NCBI RefSeq assembly: GCF_000269985.1 | Contig: NC_016109.1 | Coordinates: 2,604,001 to 2,668,000 of the forward strand | Length of the DNA stretch: 64,000 bases | Source: Kitasatospora setae KM-6054 | GTDB taxonomy: Bacteria > Actinomycetota > Actinomycetes > Streptomycetales > Streptomycetaceae | Reading direction: 5' to 3' | Shown: piece by piece, positions 52,024 to 62,662 of the stretch | Layout: the number at the start of each line of letters is the position of its first letter | Position numbering within the stretch: position 1 is the first letter of the stretch | Notes under the pieces: generated by a model | Database searches by the model: none | Told to the model about the DNA's origin: nothing | Seen by the model: only the letters and a program-made list of their open reading frames with translations | Position numbers and translations under genes: made by a program

Positions 52024-53049
52024 GTGCCGACCGATCCGCAGGAGTGGGCGCGGGAGACCGCCGCCGCGCTGGGCGCCGTCCTGGGCGAGGCGGTGGACGG
52101 CGGGCGGTTCCCGGGCGGGGTGCTGGTCGCCGGGCAGGCCGGGGCCGGGCGCGCGGTGGCCGGGCGCGGCCTGGTCGCCCCCGAGTGCGGCGACGCCCGG
52201 CCCGACGAGCACACCCGCTACGACCTGGCCTCGCTCACCAAGGTGCTCGCCACCTGGCCGCTGGTCGGCGAGGCCGTCCGGGCCGGGCTGCTCGACCCGG
52301 ACGCCCCGCTGCGCGCCGCCTTCCCCCGGCTGCCCGCCCCCGGCGCGGACCTGACGACCGCCCAGCTGATGAGCCACACCGCGGGGCTGCTCCCGCACAC
52401 CGGGCTGGCCAGGTACGAGCACACCGGGCGGCCGCTGGCCGAGCACCTGTGCGCCGAACCGCTGGTCTCCGCCCCGGGCGCGCGGCACCGGTACGTCGAC
52501 CGCGGCTTCGTGCTGCTCGGCCTGCTGCTGCCCGACCTGCTCGGCCGCCCGCTGCACGAGCTCGCCGACCGGCTCTGGCGCGGCCTCGGCCTGACCGCCA
52601 CCGCGTACGGCCCGCTGCCGCGCGGCCCGCGGCTCGCCCCGACCGAGCAGCGCCTCGGCGGCGCGCCCCGGACGTGGGGCGTCCCGCACGACCCGGGCGC
52701 GGCGCTGCTCGGCGGGGTCGCCGGGCACGCCGGGGTGTTCTCCACCGCCGCCGACCTGGCCCGCTACGCCGAGCACCTGCTCGGCGGGGACGGGCCGCTG
52801 CCCGCCTGGTTCGCCCGCAGCCGCCGCCCGCTGGCGGACGTCGAGCCGGGCCTGCGCCGCGGCCTGGCCTGGCTGGTCACCGCGGACGGCGCGGTGGCCT
52901 ACCACCACGGCTTCACCGGCACCAGCCTCTACCTCGCCCCGGGCACCGGCCGGTACGTGGTCCTCTGCACCAACGCGGTCTACCACGGCTGGGACCGGAG
53001 CCGGCTGGCCCCGCTGCGGACGCTGGCGCTGCGCTCGCTGCGGGCCTGA
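52024..53049 (+). CDS. Serine hydrolase of the beta-lactamase/DD-peptidase fold
   Basis: This 341-residue enzyme has SxxK in LASLTKVLATW (Ser-Leu-Thr-Lys, about residue 66), the Tyr motif RYVDRGF, and HHGFTGTSLYLAPG in place of KTG. TTAQLMSHTAGLLPHTG is a class C/esterase block. No signal peptide is seen, so it is probably cytoplasmic. GTG at 52024 has GGAGGAGGGGGA just upstream; the upstream in-frame start lacks it. Members hydrolyse esters or amides; the substrate is unknown. It converges with the phosphatase gene. Confidence 0.86.
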   Translation: MPTDPQEWARETAAALGAVLGEAVDGGRFPGGVLVAGQAGAGRAVAGRGLVAPECGDARPDEHTRYDLASLTKVLATWPLVGEAVRAGLLDPDAPLRAAFPRLPAPGADLTTAQLMSHTAGLLPHTGLARYEHTGRPLAEHLCAEPLVSAPGARHRYVDRGFVLLGLLLPDLLGRPLHELADRLWRGLGLTATAYGPLPRGPRLAPTEQRLGGAPRTWGVPHDPGAALLGGVAGHAGVFSTAADLARYAEHLLGGDGPLPAWFARSRRPLADVEPGLRRGLAWLVTADGAVAYHHGFTGTSLYLAPGTGRYVVLCTNAVYHGWDRSRLAPLRTLALRSLRA

Positions 53050-53052
53050 GCC

Positions 53053-54810
53053 TCAGTCCGGGGCGGCGGCCCGGCGGCCGCCGGTCAGGACGGTGAGCAC
53101 CTCGCCGGCCCGGCGGCCCCGGCCCGGGCGGAGCGCGGCGGCGGGCGCGGCGGCGAGCAGCGCGATGTCGTCCTCGGCGGGGGCCGGGGCGTGCGCCAGG
53201 ACCGCGTCCAGCAGCCGGGCGGGGGTGGCGCCGGCGGGCAGCCGGAGCGCGGTGAGCCGGGCCAGCGAGCGGTCGATGTCCTCGTCGCGGCGCTCGACCA
53301 GGCCGTCGGTGTACAGCAGCAGGGTGTGGCCGGGCGGCAGGACGGCGGTGGTCGGGACGTAGCCGTTCAGGCCGGTGCCGAGCGGGGGACCGGGCTCGAC
53401 CGGGAGCAGCGTGAGGGCGCCGTCGGGGCGGACCACGGCGGGCGGCAGGTGGCCGGCGCTGGCCAGCGCGTAGCGGCCGCGAGCGGGTTCGGCGTAGACC
53501 ACCAGGCAGGTGGAGGGCCGGTAGTCGTGCACCTCGCAGGCCAGGCCGTCCATCCGGGTCAGCAGCCGGTCGGCGGTGGGTTCGAGCAGGGCCATCGCGC
53601 GCAGCATCGCCTGGTAGTGGCTCATGTGGGCGGCCGCCTCGATGCCGTGGCCCATCACGTCGCCGATCGCCAGCACGGTGCGGCCGTCGGGCAGCGCCAC
53701 CGTCTCGTACCAGTCGCCGCCGACCAGCGAGCCGGTGCCGGCCGGGCGGTAGCGGAAGGCCACGTCGACGTCGGGGTGCGGGTGGCCGGGTTCGGCGAGC
53801 ATGGCGCGCTGCAGGTCGACGGCGACGGCGTGCTCGCGGCTGTAGCGGCCGGCGTTGTCGAGGGTGATGGCGGTGCGGCCGGCCAGGTCCTGGGCGGCGA
53901 CGGCGTCGTCGCCGGTGAAGCCCGGGGAGGTGCCGGCCCGCATCAGGGTGACGGTGCCGATCCGCTGGCCGCGGGCGGTGAGCGGGACGATCACGGCGGA
54001 GTGGATGCCGAGCTCCCGGTAGAGCGCGACGCGTGCGGCGTTGGGGGCGGAGCGGGCCAGCTCGGTGTCGTCGAGCAGGTTCTCGATCACCGGGCGGCCG
54101 CTGTCCAGGCAGCGCGGGATGGCCGATCCGGGCTGGTAGTCGACGTGTTCGCCGCGGTCGCCGAGCCGGCGGACCCCCGGCAGCAGGGCGGGGTCGGCGG
54201 CGAGCGCGGCGCGGCGCAGCCGGCGGCCGCCGCCGGGGCGGGGGCGGGCGTGCCCGCTGTCGGGGTGCGGGAGGAGTTCGACGGTGGCGGCGTCGGCGAG
54301 GTGGGCGACCAGGAAGGCGGCGAGTTCGCCGCAGGTGGTGTCGACGTCGAGGGTGGTGCCGACCTGGGTGGCGGCGGCGTCCAGCAGGGCCAGCCGGGCC
54401 CGGGCCTGTTCGAGTTCGTGCTGCTGCCGGCGGGAGGCGGTGACCTCCAGCACGATGCCGACCAGGCCGAGCGGGCGGCCGTCCTCGGCGTCGATCCGGT
54501 GGTAGGCGCCGTGCCAGAAGCGGCGGTGCGGCGGGGCGGCGGCCCGGGTGTGCCCGCTGGAGGTGGTCTCGCGGCTGCGGCCGTCGGCGAGCACGGCGCG
54601 CAGCACGTCCTCCCGGGCGTCGACGTCGGGGAGCAGTTCGGCGATGGTGCGGCCGAGGTGGAGCGCGGCGGGGACGCCGTTCATCCCGGCGAGGGCGGGG
54701 TTGACGTACCGGTAGCGCAGCCCGGTGTCGAGGATGGCGACGCCGGCGGCGGTGCCGTCCAGCACCTGGCGCAGCGGGCGGGGCAGCGCGGCCCAGAGGT
54801 CGTCGGCCAT
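53053..54810 (-). CDS. PAS-GAF-PP2C (SpoIIE) serine phosphatase
   Basis: The 585-residue signalling protein has a PAS domain (VLDGTAAGVAILDTGLRYRY, residues 15-130), a coiled helix, a GAF domain (DVDTTCGELAAFLVAHLADA, about 150-330) and a SpoIIE/PP2C phosphatase: SLVGGDWYETVALPDGRTVL, AIGDVMGHGIEAAAHMSHYQ, and LLLYTDGLVERRDEDIDRSL with the metal Asp residues. Streptomycetes have dozens; they dephosphorylate anti-anti-sigma factors. No kinase domain is fused. GAGGAGG lies upstream of the ATG at 54810. Confidence 0.92.
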   Translation of the reverse strand: MADDLWAALPRPLRQVLDGTAAGVAILDTGLRYRYVNPALAGMNGVPAALHLGRTIAELLPDVDAREDVLRAVLADGRSRETTSSGHTRAAAPPHRRFWHGAYHRIDAEDGRPLGLVGIVLEVTASRRQQHELEQARARLALLDAAATQVGTTLDVDTTCGELAAFLVAHLADAATVELLPHPDSGHARPRPGGGRRLRRAALAADPALLPGVRRLGDRGEHVDYQPGSAIPRCLDSGRPVIENLLDDTELARSAPNAARVALYRELGIHSAVIVPLTARGQRIGTVTLMRAGTSPGFTGDDAVAAQDLAGRTAITLDNAGRYSREHAVAVDLQRAMLAEPGHPHPDVDVAFRYRPAGTGSLVGGDWYETVALPDGRTVLAIGDVMGHGIEAAAHMSHYQAMLRAMALLEPTADRLLTRMDGLACEVHDYRPSTCLVVYAEPARGRYALASAGHLPPAVVRPDGALTLLPVEPGPPLGTGLNGYVPTTAVLPPGHTLLLYTDGLVERRDEDIDRSLARLTALRLPAGATPARLLDAVLAHAPAPAEDDIALLAAAPAAALRPGRGRRAGEVLTVLTGGRRAAAPD

Positions 54811-55025
54811 GGCGGGCGCACCTCCTCGCCGGGCGCCCGGGCACCGGGAGACCGGGCACTGTGACCAGTAAACACAGCGGCGGCCGAACGGGCCCGCCGG
54901 GCGGTCCGGGGGCGGGCGGGGACCGGCGGAAGCCGGGCCGTTCACCCGGATGGAGTCGCCCGAATGCCCGGGGGCGGTCGGTGGCGGAGGGTCGGGGCAA
55001 GACCTGCTTCGGCCTAGGAGGTTCC

Positions 55026-55472
55026 ATGAGCTCGTCTGTCGGTCCCACCGCGACCCCGCCGCCCGCCGGATCACGTGCCGGCGCGGCCAGGCCCCCGCAG
55101 AACAAGGGCTGGGTCTCCGGGATGGTGCTGTTCGCCGGTGTGGTCATGCTGGTGGACGGCATCCTGGAGGTGTTCCGCGGCATCATGGCGATCGCCGAGG
55201 ACGACGTGTTCGTCACCACGCCCCGGTACGTCTTCAAGTTCGACCTGACCTCCTGGGGCTGGATCCACCTGGTGATCGGCGTGCTGGTGGCGCTGGTCGG
55301 CTTCTTCGTGATCAAGGGCGCGGCCTGGGCCCGGATCGCCGGTATCTTCCTGGTCTCGCTCAGCCTGATCGGCAGCTTCCTGGACCTGCCGTACTACCCG
55401 CTGTGGTCGCTGGTGATCATCGCGCTGGACGTGTTCGTGATCTGGGCGCTCTGCGTCTACCGGGAGGACTGA
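55026..55472 (+). CDS. Four-segment membrane protein (DUF7144-like)
   Basis: This 148-residue protein has a Pro/Ala N-terminal tail and four membrane segments: GWVSGMVLFAGVVMLVDGIL, WGWIHLVIGVLVALVGFFVI, WARIAGIFLVSLSLIGSFL and PLWSLVIIALDVFVIWALCV. TAGGAG precedes the ATG. The layout matches small actinobacterial DUF7144 proteins; the role is unknown. A perfect terminator follows. Confidence 0.82.
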   Translation: MSSSVGPTATPPPAGSRAGAARPPQNKGWVSGMVLFAGVVMLVDGILEVFRGIMAIAEDDVFVTTPRYVFKFDLTSWGWIHLVIGVLVALVGFFVIKGAAWARIAGIFLVSLSLIGSFLDLPYYPLWSLVIIALDVFVIWALCVYRED

Positions 55473-55503
55473 GCCCGGGGCCCCGCCCCGGCACACCGAA
55501 GGA

Positions 55504-55541
55504 CCCCGCGGGCCCGCTCGTCGTCGAGCGGGCCCGCGGGG
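55504..55541. terminator. Strong bidirectional hairpin terminator
   Basis: Perfect 17-base arms (CCCCGCGGGCCCGCTCG and its complement) with a four-base loop lie between convergent genes. Confidence 0.9.
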
Positions 55542-55595
55542 CTGTGCGCCGCCCGGCCGTAGGGGGGTCGGCCGGGCGGCGTCACCCGGGGAGGG

Positions 55596-56153
55596 TCACT
55601 TGTCGAGCGCGGCCACGCCGGCCTGGGCGAACTGCTCGTCCTGGTCCGCGCTCGGGGCGCCGGCCACGCCGACGGCCGCGATCGGGGCGCCCTTGACCTG
55701 GACCGGGGCGCCGCCGCCCAGGAACAGGGTGCCGGGGATGTCCTTCAGGTTCGGGGCCTGGGCCAGCCGCTTGACCAGCTCGGAGGTCGGGGCGTTCCAG
55801 GACACCGCGGTGTACGCCTTGCGCTCGGCCGACTCGAAGGACTGCGGGCCGGCGCCGTCGCCGCGCAGCTCGACGATCACGTTGCCGTTGCGGTCGACGA
55901 CGGCGACGGAGATCTTCTGGCCGGCCTTGGCGGCGGCGTCCAGGCTGGCCTGGGCGGCCTTGGTGGCGGCCTCGACCGTCAGGTGGGTGGACTGGAAGGT
56001 GTTCTTGTTCTGCACGTCGGAGTTGACGGCGGTGGCGGGGGCCGCGGTCGGGGTCTCGGCGCTGGCGGTGACGGCGCCGACGACGCTGGCTCCGACCGCG
56101 GCGACCGCGACGGCACCGGTGACGACGCGGGTGCGGGTGCTCAGCTTCTTCAT
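55596..56153 (-). CDS. hbpS: Secreted heme-binding redox-sensor accessory protein HbpS
   Basis: This 185-residue protein has a signal peptide (MKKLSTRTRVVTGAVAVAAV to VTASAET). The mature GlcG/HbpS fold is LTVEAATKAAQASLDAAAKA, SVAVVDRNGNVIVELRGDGA, ESAERKAYTAVSWNAPTSEL and FLGGGAPVQVKGAPIAAVGV. HbpS binds heme/iron outside the cell and modulates the SenS kinase under oxidative stress. The divergent senS-senR operon is adjacent, the known arrangement. AGGAG precedes the ATG. Confidence 0.9.
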   Translation of the reverse strand: MKKLSTRTRVVTGAVAVAAVGASVVGAVTASAETPTAAPATAVNSDVQNKNTFQSTHLTVEAATKAAQASLDAAAKAGQKISVAVVDRNGNVIVELRGDGAGPQSFESAERKAYTAVSWNAPTSELVKRLAQAPNLKDIPGTLFLGGGAPVQVKGAPIAAVGVAGAPSADQDEQFAQAGVAALDK

Positions 56154-56456
56154 TTTCGGCTCCTGTGGCTGTGGCCCCGGGGGGCGGCGGTTCGTCGCCG
56201 GATTCCTGTCCGCTCCGGCCTCGCCACCCATACTTCGCCCTGGACCCCCCGGCCCGGATCGGCGGACCGGCTCGCTCCGCGGAGCATGATGGAGGACATC
56301 CGTGTCAACCGATCGGCTGATGCGCGGGGCGCCGCGAAGGTCCACTATCCCCCTGTGGGCGTGACGCACTGTGAGCGCCCGTGAGCGGACGTGACACCGC
56401 GTCAGCCCGTCGCACCGGGGCCGGGGCGGCGGCGGGCACCGAGCCAGGAGGCAGCC
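56154..56456. promoter_or_regulatory. Divergent promoter region hbpS/senS
   Basis: This 303-base gap separates hbpS from senS and holds no gene. It contains related GTGACGCAC, GTGAGCGCC, GTGAGCGGA and GTGACACCG units at 56359-56400, which could be SenR sites. This is inferred from position; the consensus is not certain. Confidence 0.45.
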
Positions 56457-57644
56457 ATGATGCGTCAACCCATGTCCCGGTCCGTAGACCCGGACGCGGG
56501 CTGGCTCACCGTCGTCATGCGGCTGGCCTTCCTGCTGCTGCTCGGCACCTCCCTGCACCGGTACCTGGCGCACCACCTGTACAGCCCGCTGACGCCGTGG
56601 GTGGTGGGGCTGAGCCTGGCCCTGGTCGCGGGCCACCTGACCGGGCTGTCCGAACGGCGGCCGGCCTGGCTGGCGGCGGTGCTGGCCTGCTGGGCGGTGC
56701 TGGTGCTGATGGCGCCGAGCTTCGCCTGGTGCGCCGTCCCGCTGGTGTACACGGTGCTCCGGGCGCTGCCGCCGCGGGCCGCGATCCCGCTGGTGACGGT
56801 GCTGACGGTGCTGGTGGTGGTCTCCGAACTGCGGCTGCCCGGCGGCTTCGACCCGACGATGGTGCTGCTGCCGCCGGCCGTCGCCGCGCTGGCCACCGCC
56901 GTGTTCCTGTACATGCAGCGGCAGGGCGCCCGGCAGCGCAAGCTGATCACCGACCTGATCAGGACCAGGCGGGAGCTGGCCGCGGTGGAGCGCCGGCAGG
57001 GTGCGCTGGCCGAGCGGGAACGGCTCTCCGTCGAGATCCACGACACCCTGGCGCAGGGCCTGTCCAGCCAGCAGATGCTGCTCCAGGCCGCCGAGCGGAC
57101 GTGGCGGCACGACCCGGAAGCCGCCCTGGAGCACGTCCGGACGGCCGCCTCGATCGCCGCCCGGAACCTCGCCGAGGCCCGCCGCTTCGTCCACGACCTC
57201 GCCCCCGCCGACCTCGCCGAGCAGGGCACCCTGGAGGCCGCGCTGGAGGCGCTGGCCGACCGGGAGGCCGCCGAGAGCGGCCTGACCGTCCGCTTCCACC
57301 TGGACGGCACGCCCGCCCCGATGCCGGCCGCCGCGCAGTCCGCGCTGCTCCGGATCGCCCAGGGCGCGCTGGCCAACACCCGGGAGCACGCCCGCGCCGG
57401 GCAGGCCACCATCACCCTGTCCTACCTGGGCGACCAGGCCGTGCTGGACGTCGCGGACGACGGCTGCGGCTTCGCCCCGGGCCGCACCGGCCGGGGCGAG
57501 CAGCGCGCGGCCGACGGCAGCCGCGGGCACGGGCTGCCCGCCATGCGGGCCCGGCTGCGCCAGCTCGGCGGCACCCTGACCGTCGAGTCCGCCCCGGGCG
57601 AGGGCACCGTCGTCTCCGCGGCCATCCCGCTGGCCGGCCGCTGA
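56457..57644 (+). CDS. senS: Sensor histidine kinase SenS
   Basis: The 395-residue NarL-type kinase has five membrane segments in residues 18-170 (WLTVVMRLAFLLLLGTSLHR, WLAAVLACWAVLVLMAPSFA, AAIPLVTVLTVLVVVSELRL). The H-box is RERLSVEIHDTLAQGLSSQQ; the ATPase has VADDGCGFAPG and GHGLPAMRARLRQLGG. It phosphorylates SenR and responds to HbpS. CAGGAGG lies upstream of the ATG. The gap to senR is 71 bases. Confidence 0.9.
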   Translation: MMRQPMSRSVDPDAGWLTVVMRLAFLLLLGTSLHRYLAHHLYSPLTPWVVGLSLALVAGHLTGLSERRPAWLAAVLACWAVLVLMAPSFAWCAVPLVYTVLRALPPRAAIPLVTVLTVLVVVSELRLPGGFDPTMVLLPPAVAALATAVFLYMQRQGARQRKLITDLIRTRRELAAVERRQGALAERERLSVEIHDTLAQGLSSQQMLLQAAERTWRHDPEAALEHVRTAASIAARNLAEARRFVHDLAPADLAEQGTLEAALEALADREAAESGLTVRFHLDGTPAPMPAAAQSALLRIAQGALANTREHARAGQATITLSYLGDQAVLDVADDGCGFAPGRTGRGEQRAADGSRGHGLPAMRARLRQLGGTLTVESAPGEGTVVSAAIPLAGR

Positions 57645-57715
57645 GCCGCGGCCGGCGGGGTGCGCCCGCAGCGGTAGCGTCGACGGCGGGACGGCAGGAG
57701 AGCGAGGAGAGGTTC

Positions 57716-58345
57716 ATGAACGACACCGTGCGGCTGGTCATCTGCGACGACCACGCCATGGTCCGGGCCGGGCTGCTGGCCCTGCTGTCCAGCGACCCGG
57801 CGATCGAGGTGGTCGGCGAGGCCAGCACCGGGGAGGAGGCCGTCTCGCTGGCCGCCGCCCTCCGGCCGGACGTGGTCCTGATGGACCTCCAACTGGGCGA
57901 GGGCATCGACGGCGTGGAGGCCACCCGGCGGATCCTGGCCGGCCCCGGCGCCAGCCACGTCCTGGTGCTGACCACCTTCGACACCGACACCGACATCAGC
58001 CGGGCGATCAGCGCGGGCGCCACCGGCTACCTGCTGAAGGCCGAGAAGCCGGAGGAACTCTTCGCCGCCATCCGCTCCGCCGCCGCCGGCCGCCCCGCCC
58101 TCTCCCCGCCGATCGCCTCCCGGGTGATGGCCCAGATGCGCTCCCCGCTCCCCCAGCTCACCGACCGCGAACAGGACATCCTCGACCAACTCGGCCAGGG
58201 CCTCGGCAACAAGGAGATCGCCCGCGCCCTGTTCATCAGCGAAGCCACCGTCAAGACCCACCTGGGCCGGATCTACGCCAAACTCGGCGCCGACACCCGC
58301 TCCGGCGCGGTCGCCATCGCCAAGGAGCGCCGCCTGCTGCGCTGA
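57716..58345 (+). CDS. senR: LuxR/NarL response regulator SenR
   Basis: The 209-residue regulator has receiver residues DD (ICDDHAMVRAGLLALLSS), the phospho-acceptor Asp in VVLMDLQLGEGIDG, a Thr in VLTTFDTD and a Lys in YLLKAEKPEEL. The C-terminal LuxR HTH is LTDREQDILDQLGQGLGNKE, IARALFISEATVKTHLGRIY. It controls hbpS and catalase-peroxidase type genes in characterised strains. GAGGAGAGG precedes the ATG. Confidence 0.93.
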   Translation: MNDTVRLVICDDHAMVRAGLLALLSSDPAIEVVGEASTGEEAVSLAAALRPDVVLMDLQLGEGIDGVEATRRILAGPGASHVLVLTTFDTDTDISRAISAGATGYLLKAEKPEELFAAIRSAAAGRPALSPPIASRVMAQMRSPLPQLTDREQDILDQLGQGLGNKEIARALFISEATVKTHLGRIYAKLGADTRSGAVAIAKERRLLR

Positions 58346-58414
58346 GCCGACGCACCCGGCGAAGCCGCCGGGCCGGAAAAACCGAACCGCCTCCCGGGCG
58401 GGGCCCGGAAGGCG

Positions 58415-58823
58415 GCGGACGAGTCGGCCTGTACGCCGGGTTCTGTCTCCCTGGTCGCTCGCGCGGCCGGGGGAGGCGGCCATCCATCTAGGGCTGCCGT
58501 TGCCGACAGCCTCGTGCGGTCTACCCGCGAGCTCGGGCGAGCAGCCCTCGAACACCCGCGCACGGTGCCCGGGGGCACCGATCTTGACCTTGCTCCGAGT
58601 GGGGTTTACCGAGCCGGCCGAGTCACCTCGGTCGCTGGTGGTCTCTTACACCACCGTTTCACCCTTACCCTCCGCCGAGGCGGGGGGCGGTCTGTTTTCT
58701 GTGGCACTGTCCCGCGGGTCACCCCGGGTGGGCGTTACCCACCACCCTGCTCTGTGGAGCCCGGACGTTCCTCGGCGGGCCCCCGAAGGGACCCGACGCG
58801 ACCGCCCGGCCGGCTCGTCCGCC
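58415..58823 (-). ncRNA. rnpB: RNase P RNA (type A)
   Basis: On the minus strand the 5' region contains GAGGAACGTCCGGGCTCCAC and ACAGAGCAGGGTGGTGG, the P4/CR-I block of bacterial RNase P RNA. The 3' end contains ACAGAACCCGGCGTACAGGC (CR-V) before GACTCGTC, which pairs with the 5' GACGAGC (P1). The span of about 409 bases fits actinobacterial rnpB. The exact 5' and 3' ends are estimated from P1 pairing. The RNA is the catalytic subunit that matures tRNA 5' ends. Confidence 0.95.
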
Positions 58824-58869
58824 GTACTGGCCATCGTATCGGCTCCGCGGGGTGCCGCCGCACCGCGGG

Positions 58870-59064
58870 TCAGGCCAGGTGTGCGCAGGCGGTGTGGGCG
58901 GAGCGGTACTCGGGGGTGCGGGGGTCGACGCCGGACGCCGGGTCGAGGCGGTAGCCGCCGTAGCTGTCGGGGTCGGGGAACTCCGGGACGCCGTTCAGCC
59001 GCATGCAGGCGGCGTACGCGGCCGGGTCGGTGCGGGCGTTCGCCGACGCGGACGGGGCGCGGCG
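58870..59064 (-). pseudogene. C-terminal fragment of a lipoprotein-like gene
   Basis: The last 55 codons read DPAAYAACMRLNGVPEFPDP, then SYGGYRLDPASGVDPRTPEY and RSAHTACAHLA. This is the conserved end of a streptomycete lipoprotein often encoded beside a two-component system. No signal peptide or lipobox is found upstream, because the frame runs into a foreign gene fragment near 59065. Confidence 0.72.
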
Positions 59065-59406
59065 GGCCACCGGCCGCTGGCCGAGCGGCTGCTCACCAAC
59101 CTGGTCGACAACGCGCTGCGGCACGACCGTCCGGACGGCCGGGTCGAGGTCACCACCCGGGCGGTGGCCGGGCGCGCGGTGCTGGTCGTCGCCAACACCG
59201 GCCCGGCCGTCCCGCCCGAGCAGGTCGAGCGGCTGTTCCAGCCCTTCCAGCGGCTGGAGACGACCCGGGCCGCCCGCACCGAGGGGCTCGGGCTCGGCCT
59301 CTCGATCGTCCGCGCGATCGCCGAGGCCCACGGCGCCGACCTGACCACCGGCCCCGGCCCGGACGGCGGCCTGACCGTCACGGTCGCCTTCCCGGCCGCC
59401 CGCTAG
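59065..59406 (+). pseudogene. C-terminal fragment of a sensor histidine kinase
   Basis: The visible text GHRPLAERLLTNLVDNALRH is the N-box and ARTEGLGLGLSIVRAIAEAH the G2 box, ending VTVAFPAAR. The membrane, HAMP and H-box parts are missing. The fragment begins exactly where the lipoprotein fragment ends, so one deletion removed the front halves of both genes. Confidence 0.8.
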
Positions 59407-59408
59407 CC

Positions 59409-60909
<1,501 letters not shown>

Positions 60910-60984
60910 CGTCCGATCATCGCACCGGGCGTCCGGCACCTCGACGGGCGGTCACCCGGCGGTGCGCCCGTCCGCACGGCGGGG

Positions 60985-62439
60985 TCACGGCGCCGCCGCC
61001 AGCGCGAACCGGACGGTCCTGGTCGCCGGGTCGGCCGGCGCCAGCCGGACGGTGACCCGGTGGCCCAGCGGCAGCCGCCCGGGGGCGTCGCACTTGGCGA
61101 CCACCGCCGGATCGCGCAGCTGCACGGTGCCGACGGTCGGGCGGCGCTCGTCCACGTCGACCACCACCGCCTCGAACTCCTCGCCCTCCCGGCCGCGCAG
61201 CAGCTCGGTCTCCACCAGGTCGACGCAGGCCCGCTCGACCTCGTGCGCCCGCCGGTCGCCGGACTCCATCAGCCCCGGCACCAGCGGCAGCGCGTCCCGC
61301 ACCCAGCCCGGCACCTCGGTGCCGCCCGCCACCGCCGCGCAGACCTCCAGCGCGTACCGGTCGCCGAGCCGGCGCAGCGGCGCGGTGCAGTGCGCGTACG
61401 GGGCGGCCAGCGCGGCGTGGCCCGGGTCGGCGGGCGGGGCGGTGCCCCGGGCGGTCTCGAAGGCCCGGTAGCCGGCGCCGCGCAGCAGGCCGGTGCACTC
61501 GTTGAGGAAGACGGCGTCGGCGGTCCGGGCCGGGTCGAGCGAGCGGATCAGCGCCGGGTAGGACAGCCCGGCCGGCCAGTCGACGCCGAGCGCGGCGGCG
61601 GTGCGGCGCAGCCGGTCGTACGCGGCGGCGGGCGCGGCGGGCAGGGTGCGCAGCAGGCCGATCCCGGCGTCCAGCATGAGTTCGGCGGCGGCCATGCCGG
61701 TGAGCAGCGAGATCTGCGCGTTCCAGCCCTCGGCCGGGCGCGGGGCGCGGTAGCCGAGCCGGTAGCCGCCGTCGGCGGCGGACACCTCCTGCTCGGGGAC
61801 GGGCAGGCTGACGCCGCCGCGCTCCGCCTCGCGGGCCTCGCGCAGCGCGCCGATCTCGGCGAGCAGCGCGAGCTGCCCGTCGGCCCGGCCCGCGTCGATC
61901 CGCGCCTGCGCCCCCGCGTAGTCGAGCCGCCGCCGGGAGCGCACCCGGGCCCGGCGCAGGTCGGCCAGCAGCAGGGCGCCGTCCGCGTCCAGGTCGAGCT
62001 GCCAGAGCAGCGCGGGCCGCGGCTCGCCGGGCAGCAGGCTGGCCGCGCCCTCGGAGAGCCGGGCCGGGTGCAGCGGCACGTTGCCGTCCGGGAAGTACAG
62101 CGTCTGGACCCGGTGCCCGGCCTCGGTGTCGACTGCCCCGCCCGGGGTGACGAACGCGGCGACGTCGGCGATCGCGTAGTGCACCCGGTAGCCGGTGCCG
62201 CGGCGGGCCAGCCGCATCGCCTGGTCGAGGTCGAGCGAGCCCGGCGGGTCGAGCGTGAAGAGCTCCAGGTCGGTGGCGTCGAACTCCGGCAGCCGGGGCA
62301 GCGCGGCCGCCCGGTCGGCCTCCGCGAGCACCTCCGGCGACCAGTCGGTGCGGATCTCCAGACGGGTCCTGAGGTCGGCGAGCTCGGTGTTGATCCTGGC
62401 GGTCTGGGCGGCCCGGACGCTGAGGTGTCGGCGCGGCAT
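60985..62439 (-). CDS. RNB-domain exoribonuclease-like protein
   Basis: This 484-residue protein has the RNase II/R catalytic domain: LDPPGSLDLDQAMRLARRGT supplies the metal Asp cluster, then HYAIADVAAFVTPGGAVDTE and QTLYFPDGNVPLHPARLSEG. The later block AALAAPYAHCTAPLRRLGDR is the RNB signature with Arg residues, and GHRVTVRLAPADP is an S1-like end. It lacks the N-terminal cold-shock domains of RNase R, so it is the short actinobacterial type. It probably degrades RNA 3' to 5'. The ATG is at 62439. Confidence 0.9.
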   Translation of the reverse strand: MPRRHLSVRAAQTARINTELADLRTRLEIRTDWSPEVLAEADRAAALPRLPEFDATDLELFTLDPPGSLDLDQAMRLARRGTGYRVHYAIADVAAFVTPGGAVDTEAGHRVQTLYFPDGNVPLHPARLSEGAASLLPGEPRPALLWQLDLDADGALLLADLRRARVRSRRRLDYAGAQARIDAGRADGQLALLAEIGALREAREAERGGVSLPVPEQEVSAADGGYRLGYRAPRPAEGWNAQISLLTGMAAAELMLDAGIGLLRTLPAAPAAAYDRLRRTAAALGVDWPAGLSYPALIRSLDPARTADAVFLNECTGLLRGAGYRAFETARGTAPPADPGHAALAAPYAHCTAPLRRLGDRYALEVCAAVAGGTEVPGWVRDALPLVPGLMESGDRRAHEVERACVDLVETELLRGREGEEFEAVVVDVDERRPTVGTVQLRDPAVVAKCDAPGRLPLGHRVTVRLAPADPATRTVRFALAAAP

Positions 62440-62662
62440 GGTCGCAGCGTAAGCGGCGCCGGTGTGGAAGGCGCGCTGGAACTGCCGTGAAGGCGGTTGT
62501 GGCGTACGGGTGTTGACCGACGGAAGGGGCCGCGGACGGGGACGGGCTCGGGCGCTGGGCCGGGCGGGTGCGGTGGGATTCGGGGTGCGGGCGGGCCGGT
62601 CGTTAGGGTGGGGCGGGTTCGGGTGGCGTGGGTCGCCGAGGGTTGTCGCGAGGAGTTTCGCC

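Noticed and set aside
56359..56400. Defined SenR binding boxes
   Set aside because: The repeats are suggestive, but I cannot match them confidently to a consensus, so they are mentioned only as a region.
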